In this document: positions 61,380 to 64,000 of the stretch, in pieces
Numbering within the stretch: the first letter of the stretch is position 1
How the letters are laid out: every line of letters begins with the position of its first letter
From: CALLPQ01 sp039819545
GTDB lineage: Bacteria > Pseudomonadota > Alphaproteobacteria > Caulobacterales > Parvularculaceae
Reading direction: 5' to 3'
Assembly: GCA_039819545.1 (NCBI GenBank)
Contig: JBCBRS010000001.1
Span: 62,001-126,000 of the forward strand
DNA length: 64,000 bases
Translations under genes and position numbers: made by a program
Notes under the pieces: generated by a model
Database searches by the model: none
What the model saw: only the letters and a program-made list of their open reading frames with translations
Told to the model about the DNA's origin: nothing

Positions 61380-61943
61380 TCACGCAGCGTGAAGGTGGCG
61401 CAGAACGGTAGACTGTTGACGGCCGGGTTTTTGGGTCGCCGGGGTGACCGAAAGACCGGCTTGATCGGCGATCATATCGGTCAGCATCGGCGACTGCCGG
61501 CGAAATACCGTTTTGCCGTCTTCGCCAACAAACACCAGCGTAAACCCGTCTTCGGCGTTCAGCGCGTGACGCAGCAACGAGGCGTCGAGCCACGAGAGAA
61601 GCTCGCCATTGCGGCGCGGTGGGCCATCGCCGTAAATCTCGATAATTGCCACATCCTCGCGGATCAGCATCGGCACCGCTGGCTTGAGCAGACGCCGTTG
61701 CAGGCGGCAGGTGGCGTGGTTTACCTGCGGACCCACAATAATCAGTGTATTGCGTAGAGTGAAATTGCGGTTGGTGCCACCGGGGGGTGAGATGGTTTCG
61801 GCTGGCGCCTTCCAATGGAGCGCACTGCGCAGCTCCGGCAACCAGCTCGGTCTGGCAGCTACCATGGCGAAAACACTCCCCGCGATCAGACCAAACGCCA
61901 AGATGATTAACGTCAGTTCCATGGGGCGCACGCTATCGCCCAC
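61380..61943 (-). CDS. Membrane-anchored DUF4174-like protein
   Basis: 187 residues from ATG 61943; ATG 61922 (MELTLIILAF) is a likely alternative. One N-terminal helix (TLIILAFGLIAGSVFAMVAA) precedes a soluble domain. Its second half, LIREDVAIIEIYGDGPPR then GFTLVFVGEDGKTVFRRQSP, resembles the thioredoxin-like DUF4174 domain (GFtlvLiGKDG.vk.R). The match is from memory of the family and therefore moderate. It converges with the DUF2937 gene and is on the same strand as the epimerase gene 55 bp upstream. Confidence 0.6.
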   Translation of the reverse strand: MGDSVRPMELTLIILAFGLIAGSVFAMVAARPSWLPELRSALHWKAPAETISPPGGTNRNFTLRNTLIIVGPQVNHATCRLQRRLLKPAVPMLIREDVAIIEIYGDGPPRRNGELLSWLDASLLRHALNAEDGFTLVFVGEDGKTVFRRQSPMLTDMIADQAGLSVTPATQKPGRQQSTVLRHLHAA

Positions 61944-61998
61944 GTGCTTTATTTTCGGTTAAGCGGTTGCGGAAATTTTTATTGGTCAGGGGCGGTGG

Positions 61999-62973
61999 TC
62001 AAAAGCCGGTTGCAAGCCCTTTACGCCAGGTCACGTAATGATCGAGGCCCGTCTCAAGGCTGACTTTCGGTGCATATCCAAAGGCCGCCTTCGCTGCACT
62101 GATATCGGCCCAGGTTTGGATCACGTCGCCCTTTTGCATACCGCGCATCTGTTTCACGGCGGTCAGCCCAAGCTTTTCTTCCAGCAAGGTCACAAGCCGC
62201 ATGAGCGGTTCGGGGTGATCATTACCCAGATTAAAGATTTGATGATGAGAGCATTGCGCACTTGGAGGGTGATTGAGCGCGCTAAGGACGCCGTCTACGA
62301 TATCGGCGATATAGGTAAAGTCGCGGGCCATTTTTCCATGATTGAAGATCTCAATCGGCTCCCCGCGCAGCATTTTTTCAGTAAAGATCCAGTATGCCAT
62401 ATCCGGGCGGCCCCAGGGGCCATACACCGTAAAAAATCGCAGCCCCGTTGTGGGCATTTGGTAAAGATGGGCATAGGCGGAAGTCATCACCTCATCAGCC
62501 TTCTTGGTCGCCCCATAAAGCGAGGCTGGTTTATCGGTTGGGTCGGTTTCTGCGAAAGGCGTTTTTGTATTTCGGCCGTATACCGATGATGATGATGCAT
62601 AGACGAAATGATCCACCGCCCAGTGGCGCGCCAGTTCCATTAGGCTCAGATGCCCGGCAACATTGGCGGACACATAGTCAAAAGGGTGGTCGAGCGAATA
62701 TCGCACACCGGCTTGCGCGGCGAGATGGATGATGTGATCTACCCGCATGTGCGCGCCAAGACGCTCTGCAAGACCAGCGTGGTCCGCAATATCGGCTTCC
62801 ACGAATGAGAAGTCTTTGTGACGGGTCAGGTTTGCAAGCCGGGCGTGTTTCAATGCCGGATTATAATACGTGTTCAAATTATCGACGCCGATTACGCGCC
62901 GACCTTGCGCTAGCAAGGCGTGCGACACGTGATAGCCGATAAAGCCGGCGGCCCCGGTGACAAGAACACTCAT
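61999..62973 (-). CDS. NAD-dependent nucleotide-sugar epimerase (UDP-glucuronate 4-epimerase-like)
   Basis: 324 residues of the extended SDR family. TGAAGFIG (6-13) binds NAD, VYASSSSVYG holds the catalytic Ser region, and Tyr153-x3-Lys157 is in LYGATKKADEV. IHLAAQAGVRYSLDHPFDYV, FFTVYGPWGRPDMA and DFTYIADIVDGVL are typical of UDP-glucuronate 4-epimerases (CapI/WbpV). It supplies UDP-galacturonate for surface polysaccharide or lipid A decoration. Other sugar-polymer genes are not visible nearby. Confidence 0.92.
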   Translation of the reverse strand: MSVLVTGAAGFIGYHVSHALLAQGRRVIGVDNLNTYYNPALKHARLANLTRHKDFSFVEADIADHAGLAERLGAHMRVDHIIHLAAQAGVRYSLDHPFDYVSANVAGHLSLMELARHWAVDHFVYASSSSVYGRNTKTPFAETDPTDKPASLYGATKKADEVMTSAYAHLYQMPTTGLRFFTVYGPWGRPDMAYWIFTEKMLRGEPIEIFNHGKMARDFTYIADIVDGVLSALNHPPSAQCSHHQIFNLGNDHPEPLMRLVTLLEEKLGLTAVKQMRGMQKGDVIQTWADISAAKAAFGYAPKVSLETGLDHYVTWRKGLATGF

Positions 62974-63084
62974 GCGCGCGTTCTATAACAAAGCGCGGGG
63001 AAATTGAATCGCGAATTGTCTCAGGACGCGGTTGTTTGGGCACGCTGGCAAACACCTTTGGCGTGAAGCCATTTGCGCAGGTCC

Positions 63085-64000
63085 TCAGTCCGCACTTTTG
63101 ACGGCAATGGGGACCGGTATGTCGGTGGGCGTCGCCACTGGCGGTTCAGTGCCGGCTGTCAGTCTCTCATCATAGAGCCCGGCGGGCAGGGCGCTTCGAC
63201 GGCGGACCATATAGACGGTCACGGCCAGCATCATGAGCCCAATCGCTAAAAAGGCATGTTCGGCCCTCACCGCATCAACCTCGGTAATGTTGAGAACAGA
63301 AAGAGAGCCAAGAAAAGCGGCGATGGCATACAGCATGTTGCCCACTGCCAGGATGCGGGCCCGGCGATCATCGGGTGCGCGGCGTTGTACCGCCGCTTGC
63401 ATGGGCGCCAGAAAAATTCCCATGAACAAGGAGGTCAGGCCAAGAAGCACACCAAGACTTATCCCGCGCGGGCTCGAGAATAAAGTGGCCGCGTTAACGG
63501 CCACAAGAGCCTCGCCCGCGAAATCTGGCCCAACAGATGGCTCAAAGCCAAGCGAGCAGAAATAAACCCCAAAGACACACAGCGCGGCGAGGCCCACGCC
63601 AAGGGTGGCATAGCCGAGCCCGCTGCGCCCTTTGCTCAGGGCCGCTGCGGTCAGAGCGCCAATCAACGCGCCAACGGCGAAAATCAGCATAATGATGGTG
63701 GTCACCGTCTCATCAGCGCCCAGCGTATCGCGGCAATAAATCGGCAAGAGGATCGTTACGCAGGTTGATATAAAATAAAACAACGTGATTCCCAGAAGTG
63801 GGCGAATGACACTGGCCTCACCAAAGGTAAATCGGAACATCGCAATCGTTGGCGGTAACCCGCGCCAGTCGATCTTGAGGTCGGGGTTTGTGCCTGGGCG
63901 CGGCGGGGCAAACCGCACCGCGATAACCCCGGCCAGCGCGAAGCCCACGAGGGTGACAGCGGCGATCCGCGCGCCGTCAGGTTTAAGCCCAATGAGATAC
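63085..64000 (-). CDS. MFS transporter, C-terminal part (runs off the window)
   Basis: The frame is open to the window end, so about 304 C-terminal residues are seen; a start codon inside the visible part should not be assumed. About seven to eight hydrophobic helices occur (LVGFALAGVIAVRFA, TIIMLIFAVGALIGALTAA, LGVLLGLTSLFMGIFLAPMQA, FLAIGLMMLAVTVYMV). The segment LAPMQAAVQRRAPDDRRARILAVGNM recalls the LplT lysophospholipid transporter branch of the MFS. No fused acyltransferase follows; the protein ends in a Pro/Thr-rich tail. Confidence 0.8.
   Translation of the reverse strand, partial: YLIGLKPDGARIAAVTLVGFALAGVIAVRFAPPRPGTNPDLKIDWRGLPPTIAMFRFTFGEASVIRPLLGITLFYFISTCVTILLPIYCRDTLGADETVTTIIMLIFAVGALIGALTAAALSKGRSGLGYATLGVGLAALCVFGVYFCSLGFEPSVGPDFAGEALVAVNAATLFSSPRGISLGVLLGLTSLFMGIFLAPMQAAVQRRAPDDRRARILAVGNMLYAIAAFLGSLSVLNITEVDAVRAEHAFLAIGLMMLAVTVYMVRRRSALPAGLYDERLTAGTEPPVATPTDIPVPIAVKSAD

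Overview
The window is a chromosomal segment of an alphaproteobacterium. The best evidence is the order dnaE-rpsB-tsf-pyrH-frr-uppS-cdsA-dxr-rseP-bamA-skp-lpxD-fabZ-lpxA-lpxI-lpxB, together with rpmH-rnpA-yidC-engB and rimP-nusA-ylxR-infB. LpxI in place of LpxH, a PEPxxW-type sorting signal and possible CtrA-like sites fit a Caulobacterales/Parvularculales-type organism, but the species cannot be named from sequence alone. It is Gram-negative (lipid A synthesis, BamA, OmpA) and moderately GC-rich.

Layout. 0-3 kb: the start of a probable sensor kinase, a MerA-like flavoprotein disulfide reductase and a TVP38/DedA membrane protein, all on the minus strand. 3.2-6.5 kb: rpmH, rnpA, yidC and engB, for ribosome, RNase P and membrane insertion functions. 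6.5-8.7 kb: purD translationally coupled to a MEST-like alpha/beta hydrolase. 8.8-12.2 kb: a membrane-anchored protein with a long Glu-Pro repeat, overlapping xseA. 12.2-13.8 kb: an OmpA-like porin with a structured leader and a clear terminator. 13.8-15.4 kb: a mobile-element scar, made of an IS5-type element with a -1 frameshift site beside palindromes and an IS481-type relic. 15.6-29.2 kb: mostly single housekeeping and accessory genes (squalene/phytoene-synthase-like protein, ZapE, PEP-CTERM protein, gamma-carbonic anhydrase, MaiA, several alpha/beta hydrolases, pentapeptide-repeat protein, polyprenyl synthase, S49 peptidase, DEDDh exonuclease, SapC), plus a 29-residue membrane peptide.

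29.4-50.2 kb is the conserved block from dnaE through lpxB, which joins replication, translation, UMP synthesis, undecaprenyl and MEP isoprenoid synthesis, phospholipid synthesis, outer-membrane assembly and lipid A synthesis. It is punctuated by hairpins after rpsB, tsf and skp.

50.4-54.6 kb is the most unusual part. A GIN-like protein is followed by tRNA-Trp, whose 3' end is repeated about 120 bp downstream like an integration scar. Then come two minus-strand genes: a DgkA-type lipid/prenol kinase and, transcribed first, a 650-residue membrane protein whose C-terminal domain has the hallmarks of linalool dehydratase/isomerase. Their promoter overlaps a palindrome that looks like an operator. 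This block lies directly downstream of infB, where rbfA-truB-rpsO-pnp would often be expected. 54.6-60.6 kb is rimP-nusA-ylxR-infB, with a terminator-like hairpin in the rimP leader. 60.8-64 kb holds a DUF2937 protein, a DUF4174-like protein, a nucleotide-sugar epimerase and an MFS transporter cut by the window end.
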